Shown in pieces: positions 27,957 to 35,807 of a DNA stretch of 64,000 bases. Positions within the stretch are counted from its first letter, which is position 1. Every line of letters starts with the position of its first letter. Location of the stretch: assembly GCA_021773335.1 (NCBI GenBank), contig JAJFKG010000016.1:1-64000 (forward strand), in the 5' to 3' direction. The translations under genes and the position numbers were made by a program. The notes under the pieces were generated by a model that ran no database searches, was not told the origin of the DNA, and saw only the letters and a list, made by a program, of their open reading frames with translations. The DNA comes from Gammaproteobacteria bacterium. Lineage in GTDB: Bacteria > Pseudomonadota > Gammaproteobacteria > JAJFKG01.

Positions 27957-29462
27957 ATGAATAACGCGATTAACATTAAAAAATGGTTTTACTGGGTCAC
28001 CTCGCTACATATTTTGCTGTGGACTGCGCTACCTGCCTTATTTCGCAATGACTTACCGCTCGATCCCATGGAAGGCGCAACCTGGGGTAACCAACTCGAA
28101 TGGGGATACGATAAAAATCCCTTTATGAATGCTTGGCTGACTGAGCTCGGTTATAAGATCGGCGGCACCTCTGGCTGGGCGATTTACCTATTGAGCCAAA
28201 TTTCAGTTGCCCTGTGCTTTTGGGCTATTTGGCGTTTAGGCAATAAATTCTTAAAGCCCATCCATGCCTTAGTTGCTGTCTTTCTCCTCGAGGGCATTCT
28301 GTATTTCACCATTTATACTGATGCGTTTAACGATAACATCATCGAGCTCGGCCTATGGGCATTAATGATTTTAAGTTTTTACTCAGCTCTTAAACAGCAA
28401 AAAATCCGAGATTGGGTAGCACTCGGTATCTTTGCGGCTTTAGCAATGATGACCAAATACTTTGTTGCCGTGTTAATGCTACCCATGTTTTTATTTTTAT
28501 TACGCAAAGAAAATCGCGCCAGTTTTGCAAAACCTGGGCCTTATATTGGCTTATTGGTATTTATCGCCATTATTACCCCACATGTGATTTGGTTAACAAA
28601 ACATGGATTTATTACCGTATTGTATGCGATTAATCGCACCAGTTACCCGCCACCCACATGGTTGGATCACATTGTCCAACCGTTAAATTTTGCCGGGGCA
28701 CAATTTGTATTATTAATCTTGCCATTGTGCTTATTCACACTTTTTTATCTCGGTAAGCGCAGTGAGCACTATCGCGATTTTAAATACCCCATTGCAAGCT
28801 ACGACAAAATATTTTTACTATATATGGGAGTGGGGCCTTTACTGGTAACAGTATTCTTATCAATGCTCAACGGCATCACGTTATATGCAAGTTGGGGTCA
28901 ACCATTACTATCGTTGTCAGGTTTGTTATTAGTGTGTTATCTGCAACCTGATATCACAAGACCCAAGTTCTATCGTTTCATGATAGCCATTGCGGCTATT
29001 ACGCTTGTGTTATCAATCGGCTATGTCACACATATCTACCGCGCCGGTCACCATTCCAAAGCTAATTTCCCTGGCCGCGAGCTAAGTGCTCGTATCAACA
29101 AAGAATGGCAACAACGCTATGGCACACCGTTACACTATATCGCTGGTGAACGTTGGCTAGCAGGTAATGTTTCATTTTATTCACCTTTACGAACCGCCGT
29201 CTATATCGACTGGAATCCAGCGTTGAGCCCTTGGATTAACGCAGCAAAATTACGTAAAAGCGGTGGTGTTTTTGTCTGGCGCTATCGTGACAGCGCAAGG
29301 ACATTGCCAGCAGTAGTCGTACAGCGTTTTCCACAGCTGCAAGACACTCATATCGATACGTTTGCCTGGAAACACGACAAAAAAACCACTAACTTGAAGA
29401 TTGGTATTGCTTTTTTGCCACCGACTACAGACAGTAAACCAGCCAAAAAACTGCCTGGATAA
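27957..29462 (+). CDS. ArnT/PMT-type glycosyltransferase (GT39)
   Basis: 501 residues with about ten membrane helices and a soluble C-terminal part from about residue 360. The first outer loop (LPLDPMEGATWGNQLEWGYD then KNPFMNAWL) matches the acidic-residue loop of dolichyl/undecaprenyl-phosphate-sugar glycosyltransferases (PMT_2). Such enzymes move a sugar from a lipid carrier to lipid A, protein or glycan. The acceptor is unknown. A pilin-like gene follows after 14 bases; pilin glycosylation is possible but not shown. Confidence 0.82.
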   Translation: MNNAINIKKWFYWVTSLHILLWTALPALFRNDLPLDPMEGATWGNQLEWGYDKNPFMNAWLTELGYKIGGTSGWAIYLLSQISVALCFWAIWRLGNKFLKPIHALVAVFLLEGILYFTIYTDAFNDNIIELGLWALMILSFYSALKQQKIRDWVALGIFAALAMMTKYFVAVLMLPMFLFLLRKENRASFAKPGPYIGLLVFIAIITPHVIWLTKHGFITVLYAINRTSYPPPTWLDHIVQPLNFAGAQFVLLILPLCLFTLFYLGKRSEHYRDFKYPIASYDKIFLLYMGVGPLLVTVFLSMLNGITLYASWGQPLLSLSGLLLVCYLQPDITRPKFYRFMIAIAAITLVLSIGYVTHIYRAGHHSKANFPGRELSARINKEWQQRYGTPLHYIAGERWLAGNVSFYSPLRTAVYIDWNPALSPWINAAKLRKSGGVFVWRYRDSARTLPAVVVQRFPQLQDTHIDTFAWKHDKKTTNLKIGIAFLPPTTDSKPAKKLPG

Positions 29463-29476
29463 GCTATACTTAGCAA

Positions 29477-29932
29477 ATGAAAACTGCTCCTTGCAAATTT
29501 CTTCAACCTAAGGTCAAAGGCTTCACACTAGTCGAAGCAGTGGTTGTTTTGGCAGTCATTGCTATTCTCTCTGCAGTCATCGTACCTCACTTTATCCAGC
29601 TCCAACGCCAGGCACGCATCTCTGCCATCGAAGGGGCACAAAAAGCGATTAATGGCGCACGTGAATTAGCCAAAGCTAAATACTTTATTGCTGGAAATAT
29701 GACGGCAACTATTGTTGAGATGGATGCAGATGCTGTAGCAGTTGAAGTTGGCACCGGTATTCCGGTAGCGTCAGCAGCTGGCATTGGTAAAGCAATGGAT
29801 ACATCACGCTATGCAGTGACTTATAGTTCATCTCCAAATGTTGCGACCTTTACCTTGCCGGGTGGTACTGGAACTTGCGAAGCAAGTTATGAGGATAGTG
29901 GCGCAATCACTGTCACAACCACCGGCTGCTAA
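29477..29932 (+). CDS. Type IV pilin-like / type II secretion pseudopilin
   Basis: 151 residues. The prepilin peptidase site is KGFTLVE (G at about 15, E+5), followed by the hydrophobic N-terminal helix AVVVLAVIAILSAVIVPHF. The C-terminal domain is short and Gly/Ala/Thr-rich and ends with two Cys (GTCEASYEDSG ... TTTGC) that could form the D-loop disulfide. It would be assembled by a pilus or T2SS machine encoded elsewhere. Close behind the GT39 gene. Confidence 0.87.
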   Translation: MKTAPCKFLQPKVKGFTLVEAVVVLAVIAILSAVIVPHFIQLQRQARISAIEGAQKAINGARELAKAKYFIAGNMTATIVEMDADAVAVEVGTGIPVASAAGIGKAMDTSRYAVTYSSSPNVATFTLPGGTGTCEASYEDSGAITVTTTGC

Positions 29933-29954
29933 GCACCGATGGCTCTCGCGTTCT

Positions 29955-30134
29955 TAAGATAAATGACCGATTGCGCTGGCATTCTTAACGCAGAGATTGG
30001 GGCTTCCAACAGTAAAGGCTTCACCCAAGGTCCAAGATCAAGGCAAGAATGCCAGCGAATGAGGGAGTTTACATAAGGTAAATGACCGATTGCGCTGGCA
30101 TTCTTAACGCAGAAATTGGGGCTTGGGTGAAGCC
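29955..30134. repeat. Composite intergenic repeat: 51-bp direct repeat with interleaved inverted repeats
   Basis: Two 51-base copies (29955-30005 and 30074-30124) agree at 49 positions. Inside, GCTGGCATTCTT (29975-29986 and 30094-30105) is mirrored by AAGAATGCCAGC at 30045-30056. GGCTTCACCCAAG (ending at 30029) is mirrored by CTTGGGTGAAGCC (30122-30134). The block lies between the convergent pilin and hipA genes and can form alternative hairpins, so it may also end both transcripts. The last 15 bases overlap the ends of hipA's untranslated sequence. Confidence 0.8.
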
Positions 30135-30138
30135 GCCG

Positions 30139-31413
30139 TTAGAAGTTGTCGGCTATGGCTTCCCAGTGACTAACAAGCGCCCAATATATCTCTTCGGGCA
30201 GCGCGAGTTCATCGAGCAAATTGGGCCAACTGGCAGCTGCTTTGGCGACGGCGTCATGGACTGTCTTGATAACGAATTTTTCGGGAAGTTCACAGTTAGC
30301 TGCGAAGGTAGCAAAAACTTGTTCACTATAATCCGTAAATTGCTTGATATCTGCCAACGCCAAAGCCGTATTTGGCTGTCCCCCGTAGGGCAAAGTTGAA
30401 ATTAAATTATAAGCCGGGGCTAATTCTGGCAGACAACCATCATGATAAATAATGCCCCAATTTTTCAAATGGCCATGCGCATTACCAATCAAGACGTTAA
30501 ACACAAGTCGACGTAAGAATTGCTCAATATTATGTGTGCTATCAACAAACTGCTCTTTGATAAGGCAGGCAAGTATCTCGTAGTCCGGTCCAGCGGCTTT
30601 AGCGGCTGGCAAAACATTTAAGGCTTGTGCGAAATCCTCAACGTGAATACGCTGGTGGCCATCAGCGCCTCGATCAAAGCGCTCAATGGCCACGACCTTT
30701 CCGGCTGGAAAATCTTCCAAGCCGGGGAGCTGCTCGAGGGGGAGCGAGCTAGAATCAATTAATTGAATCGGGACGGTGGTAATGCCAATTTTTTGTGCCA
30801 TCTTATGCATGGCAAATTCATTTTCCGCAAAATGCGCCATATCGGGTGGCGGCAGCTTGATGGTATGAGTGGCAAATTCATCATCTTTGGGTAAACGAAA
30901 ACGTGTTTGCTCTGGCACCAGAAGAAGCTTAATGCCTTCACCCGCTAAAGCATAATTTAACCAATCTTCAGCAGGTTGCGTACTAGTCTCACCCTCCTCG
31001 ATATCTTTTAACGTATATTTTATGGCATTTGAGTCATCGGCTGGGTCTTGTTCGGTCGGACGTATGCATATCGCACCGGGCAAATTTTCACCCAAAGCAC
31101 TTATGAGGGCAAAATCATCAGCTTCGATATGGCGCTGTGCGCAGACAAATTCACGCCAGGCCCCCTCAGGGAGTAAATTGGCGAAAAAGGCTGGTAGACA
31201 GTGTGGGGCACTGCCTGTGTGTTCTTGATCGAGAAACAAACGAATGGTTTGTTCCTCATCGCCAGGCACCATAAATGAAAGACTTAATGTTGGTCGGCTC
31301 GGCCCCATATCGATATAGGATTGGCTAAAACGAAAGCTGCAATTTGCAGCTTCGTCTTGTGATAAATAGCCTATGTGTGAATCACTTAGCAACACCTCGA
31401 GAAGGTTCGACAT
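30139..31413 (-). CDS. hipA: HipA-family kinase, catalytic aspartates replaced
   Basis: 424 residues with the HipA N-terminal and C-terminal domains: THTIKLPPPD and ENEFAMHKMA, VAIERFDR, then VLIGNAHGHLKNWGI and LAPAYNLISTLPY. In active HipA the catalytic loop reads D-G-H-x-K-N and the metal site Y-D. Here the first position is His313 (codon CAT) and the second Asn336 (AAT), with the same spacing as D309 and D332 of E. coli HipA. Phosphorylation of a tRNA synthetase is therefore doubtful. The frame is otherwise intact and sits 3 bases after hipB. Confidence 0.88.
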   Translation of the reverse strand: MSNLLEVLLSDSHIGYLSQDEAANCSFRFSQSYIDMGPSRPTLSLSFMVPGDEEQTIRLFLDQEHTGSAPHCLPAFFANLLPEGAWREFVCAQRHIEADDFALISALGENLPGAICIRPTEQDPADDSNAIKYTLKDIEEGETSTQPAEDWLNYALAGEGIKLLLVPEQTRFRLPKDDEFATHTIKLPPPDMAHFAENEFAMHKMAQKIGITTVPIQLIDSSSLPLEQLPGLEDFPAGKVVAIERFDRGADGHQRIHVEDFAQALNVLPAAKAAGPDYEILACLIKEQFVDSTHNIEQFLRRLVFNVLIGNAHGHLKNWGIIYHDGCLPELAPAYNLISTLPYGGQPNTALALADIKQFTDYSEQVFATFAANCELPEKFVIKTVHDAVAKAAASWPNLLDELALPEEIYWALVSHWEAIADNF

Positions 31414-31416
31414 CGC

Positions 31417-31704
31417 TCATTCGTCCCCGAGCGAACTAAGTTCTTGAAGATCGGCCGCCGGATGGACATGAATTTGTTGCTCATCAAGTAACTTATTGAC
31501 TTTAGTTATGTCTTCTTTGGCAACGGCCACTAATTGCATATCCAAGGCCGAGGCAATATTAAGTGCTGTAGAGAGCCGTACATCAAGCCGGCCGGATTCG
31601 AACTTAGACAAGCGTGCCTGTGTCACCCCCGCCCAGTGAGCTACTTTGTCTTGACTCAAGCCCCTGTTTCGCCGCCGCCAGCGTAAAAGTTCGTTGATCT
31701 TCAT
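31417..31704 (-). CDS. hipB: HipB-type antitoxin/repressor
   Basis: 95 residues from ATG 31704, with AAAGGGAGC upstream; the longer frame to 31989 runs through intergenic repeats and is not credible. The HTH_3 domain (KINELLRWRRRNRGLSQDKV, then HWAGVTQARLSKFESGRLDV) is followed by a typical helical tail. It should repress its own operon and bind the HipA-like partner encoded immediately downstream. Confidence 0.87.
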   Translation of the reverse strand: MKINELLRWRRRNRGLSQDKVAHWAGVTQARLSKFESGRLDVRLSTALNIASALDMQLVAVAKEDITKVNKLLDEQQIHVHPAADLQELSSLGDE

Positions 31705-32120
31705 GGCTGTATGCTCCCTTTTGTTATTGTTTAATTTTTGATTATGTTTATGTTTTTCTAAGCATATGATTAAGACTAGCTGAGTTCTGCGAGGCTGCAA
31801 GGAAGCAAATTTTGGCTGGTTAGAATATGGTAAGCGGTTGAATATATTATTGTCTGAGAGAGAACTACAGAATTGACCTAAGCGACAGCTTGAGGAGCAA
31901 TTAAGTATAGGTGTGGCCCTTGCGTAGACTACCGTCTTTGCGTCAAACTCACGGACCTCTCCCATCCCTGTGGGCGTAGCGTTCCCCATAAGTCAGTTCA
32001 ACGGTTGTTAAAGAGATGATGAGGTATCGCTGGTTGGCTTATTATTCTCAATCATTGCCACACAGGTAGCCCGGATAAGCGTGGCACGCGCGTCATCCGG
32101 GAAAAGGGTTGCTTATTGCT
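31705..32120. other. Intergenic region with dispersed repeats
   Basis: It contains the hipBA promoter, a block shared with 57251-57283 (GTCTTTGCGTCAA followed by ACTCACGGAC; 31934-31956 here) and a REP-like hairpin at 32070-32101. No gene. Confidence 0.5.
32070..32101. repeat. REP-like palindrome
   Basis: CCCGGAT (32070-32076) and ATCCGGG (32095-32101) flank AAGCGTGGCACGCGCGTC. The wording GTAGCCCGGATAAGCG...ATCCGGG is the common gammaproteobacterial REP form. It lies just past the end of the gene at 32121 and may end its transcript. A decayed relative lies around 57155-57225. Confidence 0.6.
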
Positions 32121-34253
32121 CTAAGGGGCAGCACCAGGTTGTGAACCAGGCACATGTACCGGCGCAATATCACTAACATCTGGCGACAAGCGAGCAGGTG
32201 TCGATTTGAAAAACGGGCCAGAAACCACCTCGCCAGCCTTGAATTGCTGATCATTCGTAGCCGCAAATGTAACCTCATGATCCGGTAATAAGCCGCTAAG
32301 TATTGTCGCCGTTGAACCAAGCTGGCGGTCTCTGGCTGCGACAAAGGTCTGTGCTAAACGCAATAAACTTGGATGTAATTCTTTACCTTTGACCTTTATG
32401 CGTGGGCGTGACGTTGCTGCGGGTCGCGGCGCGCTGTGACTAGCACTTTGTGTCTGATCGGCGTCTTGTTTAGCGACTGTTTCATGCCCAAGGCTCATAT
32501 CCAACCGACTTTGTACATCGGCTAGGTGGGTTGCTGTTTGCTGCACGTGGCGAGATTGCTCAACGAATCTGCGCGCGCTTTCTTCAACTCTTTGTGCTGC
32601 TTGTGTTAAACGTGTTTGTGCGTCTTGTAAGGATTGCGTCGCTTGCGTATGGCGCTCCACCAATTGGAGCTGACGTTGCATAGCACTTTCATGCCTAGTC
32701 TTATATTGATCCAACAAGCCTGCTACTTGTTGTAAAATCGTTTGTGCCTCAGTCGTCTTGGCTTGTTGTGCTTGATGTGCTGTTTCTGCAGCGTGTACGG
32801 TTTGTTGGCGCTGTAGCACCGTTTGGTGTGCATCCGTCAATCTACCTACGGTCTCAATAACAGGTGCCGGCGGTAATTCACCATCAGCAACCTCTGCATC
32901 AAAGCGCAGATCAGCAAACGCGTCTGCATCAATTAATGTAGAAAAATCGACGGTAGGCGCAATCGGATCCGCGCCGCGAAAAATCATGATGCCACTCAAT
33001 TGCTCACGTGGCTGAGCGAGTAAACTTCGCAAATGTTCGATGACTGGTGTAACCGCTGCTCGAGCCTGTACAACGCGTGTCTGCGTTTCTTCCAGGCCAG
33101 TACGATGTGCATCTAATTCTGCTTGTGCCTCAGCGTGTTGCTCTTGTGTTTGTGCAACTGCAGTTGCGTGCTCTTGTACGTCTTGTTCAGCTGCAACAAG
33201 TTGTTCTTGTACTTCATCAACGTCGCGTTGTGCTTGTGCAACTTCACCTTGCGCCTTATAGAAAGCTTGCGCTGCCACTTGAAACTCTTCAGCACTCGCC
33301 TGGTATTCACTCACGGCAGCCACATAAGCGTGTTCAGCCTGTGCAAGCTCTTGTTGTAATGTAATTGGTACATCATGCTTATGCTCAGATAAAGCAACAA
33401 TTTCAGCTTGTGCTTGCAAGCGTGCTTCTGCCTGACGTGCTTCGATGCGTTCTTCAACAATATTTTGCTCTAATGTCGCACGCTGCACTGCAGCTCGAGC
33501 CCCTTCAACCAGGTTATTTTGCTCTTTGACAACTTGCACGCGTATCTGCTGTTGTTTATTTGCAGCTTGATTGTCTTTGCGGCTATCTGCTTGTTGTTGC
33601 GCATTTTGACGACTCGCTTCTTCTTGATTAGCCTTTTCTAAATTAGCTTGGTCTTTGTTCGCTTGGGCCTGCTTGTTTTGCTCTTCTTGTGCTTGCTGTT
33701 TTGCTAAATCAATTGTAGGTGCAGATGAACTAGCAAATGCTTCTGGTTCATCGTCTTCTGGAGCATCAGTAATGGCAGCATCAATCGGCAAATCCTTAGA
33801 GCCACCTACTTCCGCGAGGGGGGGGACTTTGTCTTTGTCATCAGTTTCTTTTTCAACACTGGCAACACCTAAACTACTCGAAGAATCGTCTTCGCCATCT
33901 TGGTCTTGAGTCGTGTCATCACCATCATCGCTGCCACTATCTTGCTCGCCACTGCCTTGATCACCACCATCGACATCACCATCAGAACCACTTTGGCTAT
34001 CTGACGTTTCACCGGAAATATCGCTACCAGCAAATGCTGACGCTAAACTGTCTAGTTCTTTTCTAATTGCTTCGGCACGCGCTCCGTTGCCATTTGCCGC
34101 CAGCAAACGTTTTTGTAAAATATTTAAAACATCACCAACTGTCGACATATCGTTAACACGTATGTCTTGTGTATTGAAAAAGGCTACTAGGTTTTGCGAC
34201 AAGAAAGCTTCTCTATCTTTGCTACCTAAAAAATCTAACAAAGGTTGGATCAC
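32121..34253 (-). CDS. Acidic coiled-coil protein, putative secreted effector
   Basis: 710 residues. After a helical N-terminus (MIQPLLDFLGSKDREAFLSQ) comes an Asp/Ser/Gly-rich acidic tract (about residues 78-130), then long Gln/Ala/Glu-rich coiled coil (about 185-410 and 480-600). The C-terminal region starts around 620 (RPRIKVKGKELHPSLLRLA) and ends in a Pro-rich tail. No signal peptide or membrane helix. A C8 tract (G8 on the + strand, 33818-33825) codes for part of KVPPLAEVGG. Its promoter block is shared with the gene at 35808. Such architecture is common among host-targeted effectors, but function is unknown. Confidence 0.75.
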   Translation of the reverse strand: MIQPLLDFLGSKDREAFLSQNLVAFFNTQDIRVNDMSTVGDVLNILQKRLLAANGNGARAEAIRKELDSLASAFAGSDISGETSDSQSGSDGDVDGGDQGSGEQDSGSDDGDDTTQDQDGEDDSSSSLGVASVEKETDDKDKVPPLAEVGGSKDLPIDAAITDAPEDDEPEAFASSSAPTIDLAKQQAQEEQNKQAQANKDQANLEKANQEEASRQNAQQQADSRKDNQAANKQQQIRVQVVKEQNNLVEGARAAVQRATLEQNIVEERIEARQAEARLQAQAEIVALSEHKHDVPITLQQELAQAEHAYVAAVSEYQASAEEFQVAAQAFYKAQGEVAQAQRDVDEVQEQLVAAEQDVQEHATAVAQTQEQHAEAQAELDAHRTGLEETQTRVVQARAAVTPVIEHLRSLLAQPREQLSGIMIFRGADPIAPTVDFSTLIDADAFADLRFDAEVADGELPPAPVIETVGRLTDAHQTVLQRQQTVHAAETAHQAQQAKTTEAQTILQQVAGLLDQYKTRHESAMQRQLQLVERHTQATQSLQDAQTRLTQAAQRVEESARRFVEQSRHVQQTATHLADVQSRLDMSLGHETVAKQDADQTQSASHSAPRPAATSRPRIKVKGKELHPSLLRLAQTFVAARDRQLGSTATILSGLLPDHEVTFAATNDQQFKAGEVVSGPFFKSTPARLSPDVSDIAPVHVPGSQPGAAP
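33818..33825. repeat. Homopolymer tract (C8 on the coding strand) inside the coiled-coil gene
   Basis: Eight G on the + strand; a change by one or two bases would stop translation before the coiled coil. A similar C9 tract lies in the gene at 35808. Confidence 0.7.
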
Positions 34254-34318
34254 GTTATCTTCCTGCTTTATTTTTCACTGTGGAAAAGTTTGAAATTAAT
34301 TAATTGTTTTGGACAATC

Positions 34319-34379
34319 ATTATACATGCTGAACTCGAATTAGCCCATTCTAAGACAATAAGCTTAAGAAAACATTAAG
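34319..34379 (-). promoter_or_regulatory. PmrA-box-like promoter of the coiled-coil gene
   Basis: On the reverse strand: CTTAAT-GTTTT-CTTAAG (34379-34363), nine bases, TTAGAAT (34353-34347), then TATAAT (34324-34319). The first part fits the PmrA box pattern YTTAAK-N5-YTTAAK. There is no good -35 box at the usual distance, which suits activator dependence. The same blocks at the same spacing precede the gene at 35808. Confidence 0.6.
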
Positions 34380-34398
34380 AAATGCATAATTCAACAAG

Positions 34399-35619
34399 CT
34401 AGCTCGCCAACATGTGTTTGATCGCAGCCAATCGTTGACGGTGTAGTGCTTTGGCGATTTCATCACCACTAAGTCCTTGTTCTACCAAAGGTTTTGTTGG
34501 AATTTGTTGTGCGGCCTGGTAAGCACGGCGGAAAATATCCGCCTGTGGGTAATCGCGATCAGCAAAACCCTGGCAACCGCGCGCGTCTGCTTCGCAAGCC
34601 AGTAGAAATTGCTCAAAGCGCTGGGGACGGCGAAAGACATCGAGTGACTCCAAGGTCTTAAGGAGCGTCACCGGCCGAATTTCCTCTGCTTGGTGAACAC
34701 GCAAATGATAACGACACACCAAACTCGCCAAATCACGGTAACTCTTAGGCACCTTGAAACGCTGGCACAAGGCCTTCACTAGCGGTACCCCTGCCGCTTC
34801 GTGGCCCGGATGGCTGGGTAATTTTTCTTTTGGTGTCAATGCCTTGCCAAGATCGTGTAAAAGTGCGGCAAACACCACGTGGGGATCATTACTAAGTTTA
34901 GCGGCTTGATCGACAACGAGTTCATTATGAATCCCCGTATCGATCTCGGGATGCCACTTAGGCGGGTTGGGCACACCGTAGAGTTGGTCAATTTCAGGAA
35001 ATAGAATAGCTAAAGCGCCACATTCACGCAACGTCGTGATAAAACGGCTGGGCGTCGGCTCCATCATCGCCCGTTGCATCTCTTGCCACACCCGTTCAGC
35101 AACCAAGGCTTCAATTTCGCCGTTTTTGACGATATCTTGCATTAATTTGACGGTTTCTGTAGCGATTGTGAATCCGCGATCGGCAAAACGTGCCATAAAA
35201 CGTGCAACCCGCAAGATGCGCAGAGGATCTTCCACAAAGGCTGGAGAAACATGACGGAAAATGCGCTTATCTAAGTCTTTTTTGCCGCCAAAAGGGTCGA
35301 TTATGCTGCCATCTTGCGCTTTCGCTATGGCATTGATAGTCAGATCACGGCGGCGCAAATCATCTTCCAGGGTCACATCGGGGGCAGCATAAACGCTAAA
35401 GCCGGCATAACCTTTACCGGTCTTGCGCTCGGTACGTGCCAAGGCGTATTCATCTTGGGTCTCGGGATGCAAAAAAACTGGGAAATCTTTACCCACTTGC
35501 CGATAGCCCTGGGCAAGTAACTCCTGCGGATGGGCACCAACCACCACCCAATCACGCTCTTTTGGTATTATACCAAGCAATTCATCGCGTACCGCGCCGC
35601 CAACTAAGTAAATTTCCAA
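34399..35619 (-). CDS. cca: CCA-adding enzyme (tRNA nucleotidyltransferase) with HD domain
   Basis: 406 residues, the length of bacterial class II Cca with HD domain. Landmarks are the nucleotidyltransferase head VGGAVRDELLGI followed by ERDWVVVG, EYALARTERKTG, DLRRRDLTINAIA and EDPLRILRVARF, and the C-terminal HD phosphohydrolase motif ALLHDLGKAL. It adds or repairs the CCA end of tRNAs. It is flanked on both sides by putative effector genes but is itself an ordinary housekeeping gene. Confidence 0.95.
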   Translation of the reverse strand: MEIYLVGGAVRDELLGIIPKERDWVVVGAHPQELLAQGYRQVGKDFPVFLHPETQDEYALARTERKTGKGYAGFSVYAAPDVTLEDDLRRRDLTINAIAKAQDGSIIDPFGGKKDLDKRIFRHVSPAFVEDPLRILRVARFMARFADRGFTIATETVKLMQDIVKNGEIEALVAERVWQEMQRAMMEPTPSRFITTLRECGALAILFPEIDQLYGVPNPPKWHPEIDTGIHNELVVDQAAKLSNDPHVVFAALLHDLGKALTPKEKLPSHPGHEAAGVPLVKALCQRFKVPKSYRDLASLVCRYHLRVHQAEEIRPVTLLKTLESLDVFRRPQRFEQFLLACEADARGCQGFADRDYPQADIFRRAYQAAQQIPTKPLVEQGLSGDEIAKALHRQRLAAIKHMLAS

Positions 35620-35666
35620 GCTAAGCCCCTATTTTTTGACTATTTTTTAACAAAATTCAGTAATGA

Positions 35667-35722
35667 ATTAAGGTTCTCTTAAGAATAAGTGTTTAGAATC
35701 TGCTTAGCAAATGAATTATAGT
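35667..35722 (+). promoter_or_regulatory. PmrA-box-like promoter of the VIDLT-motif gene
   Basis: ATTAAG-GTTCT-CTTAAG (35667-35683), nine bases, TTAGAAT (35693-35699), then TATAGT (35717-35722). Read towards the gene, the order, spacing to TTAGAAT and the GTTyT spacer are the same as at 34379-34319. The reverse complement CTTAAG-N5-CTTAAT fits the PmrA consensus exactly. Confidence 0.6.
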
Positions 35723-35731
35723 AAGGTAGGA

Positions 35732-35761
35732 GAGGCAAGTCACGAAGCGTGAGTTAGCCTC
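35732..35761 (+). promoter_or_regulatory. Leader hairpin in the 5' untranslated region
   Basis: GAGGC (35732-35736) pairs with GCCTC (35757-35761), enclosing an inner stem TCACG-AAG-CGTGA. It lies between the predicted transcription start and the gene at 35808 and could affect mRNA stability or translation. Confidence 0.45.
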
Positions 35762-35807
35762 GATAACTTAGACACTTTGAGCGTATCAACTAAGAGAATG
35801 AAATAAG

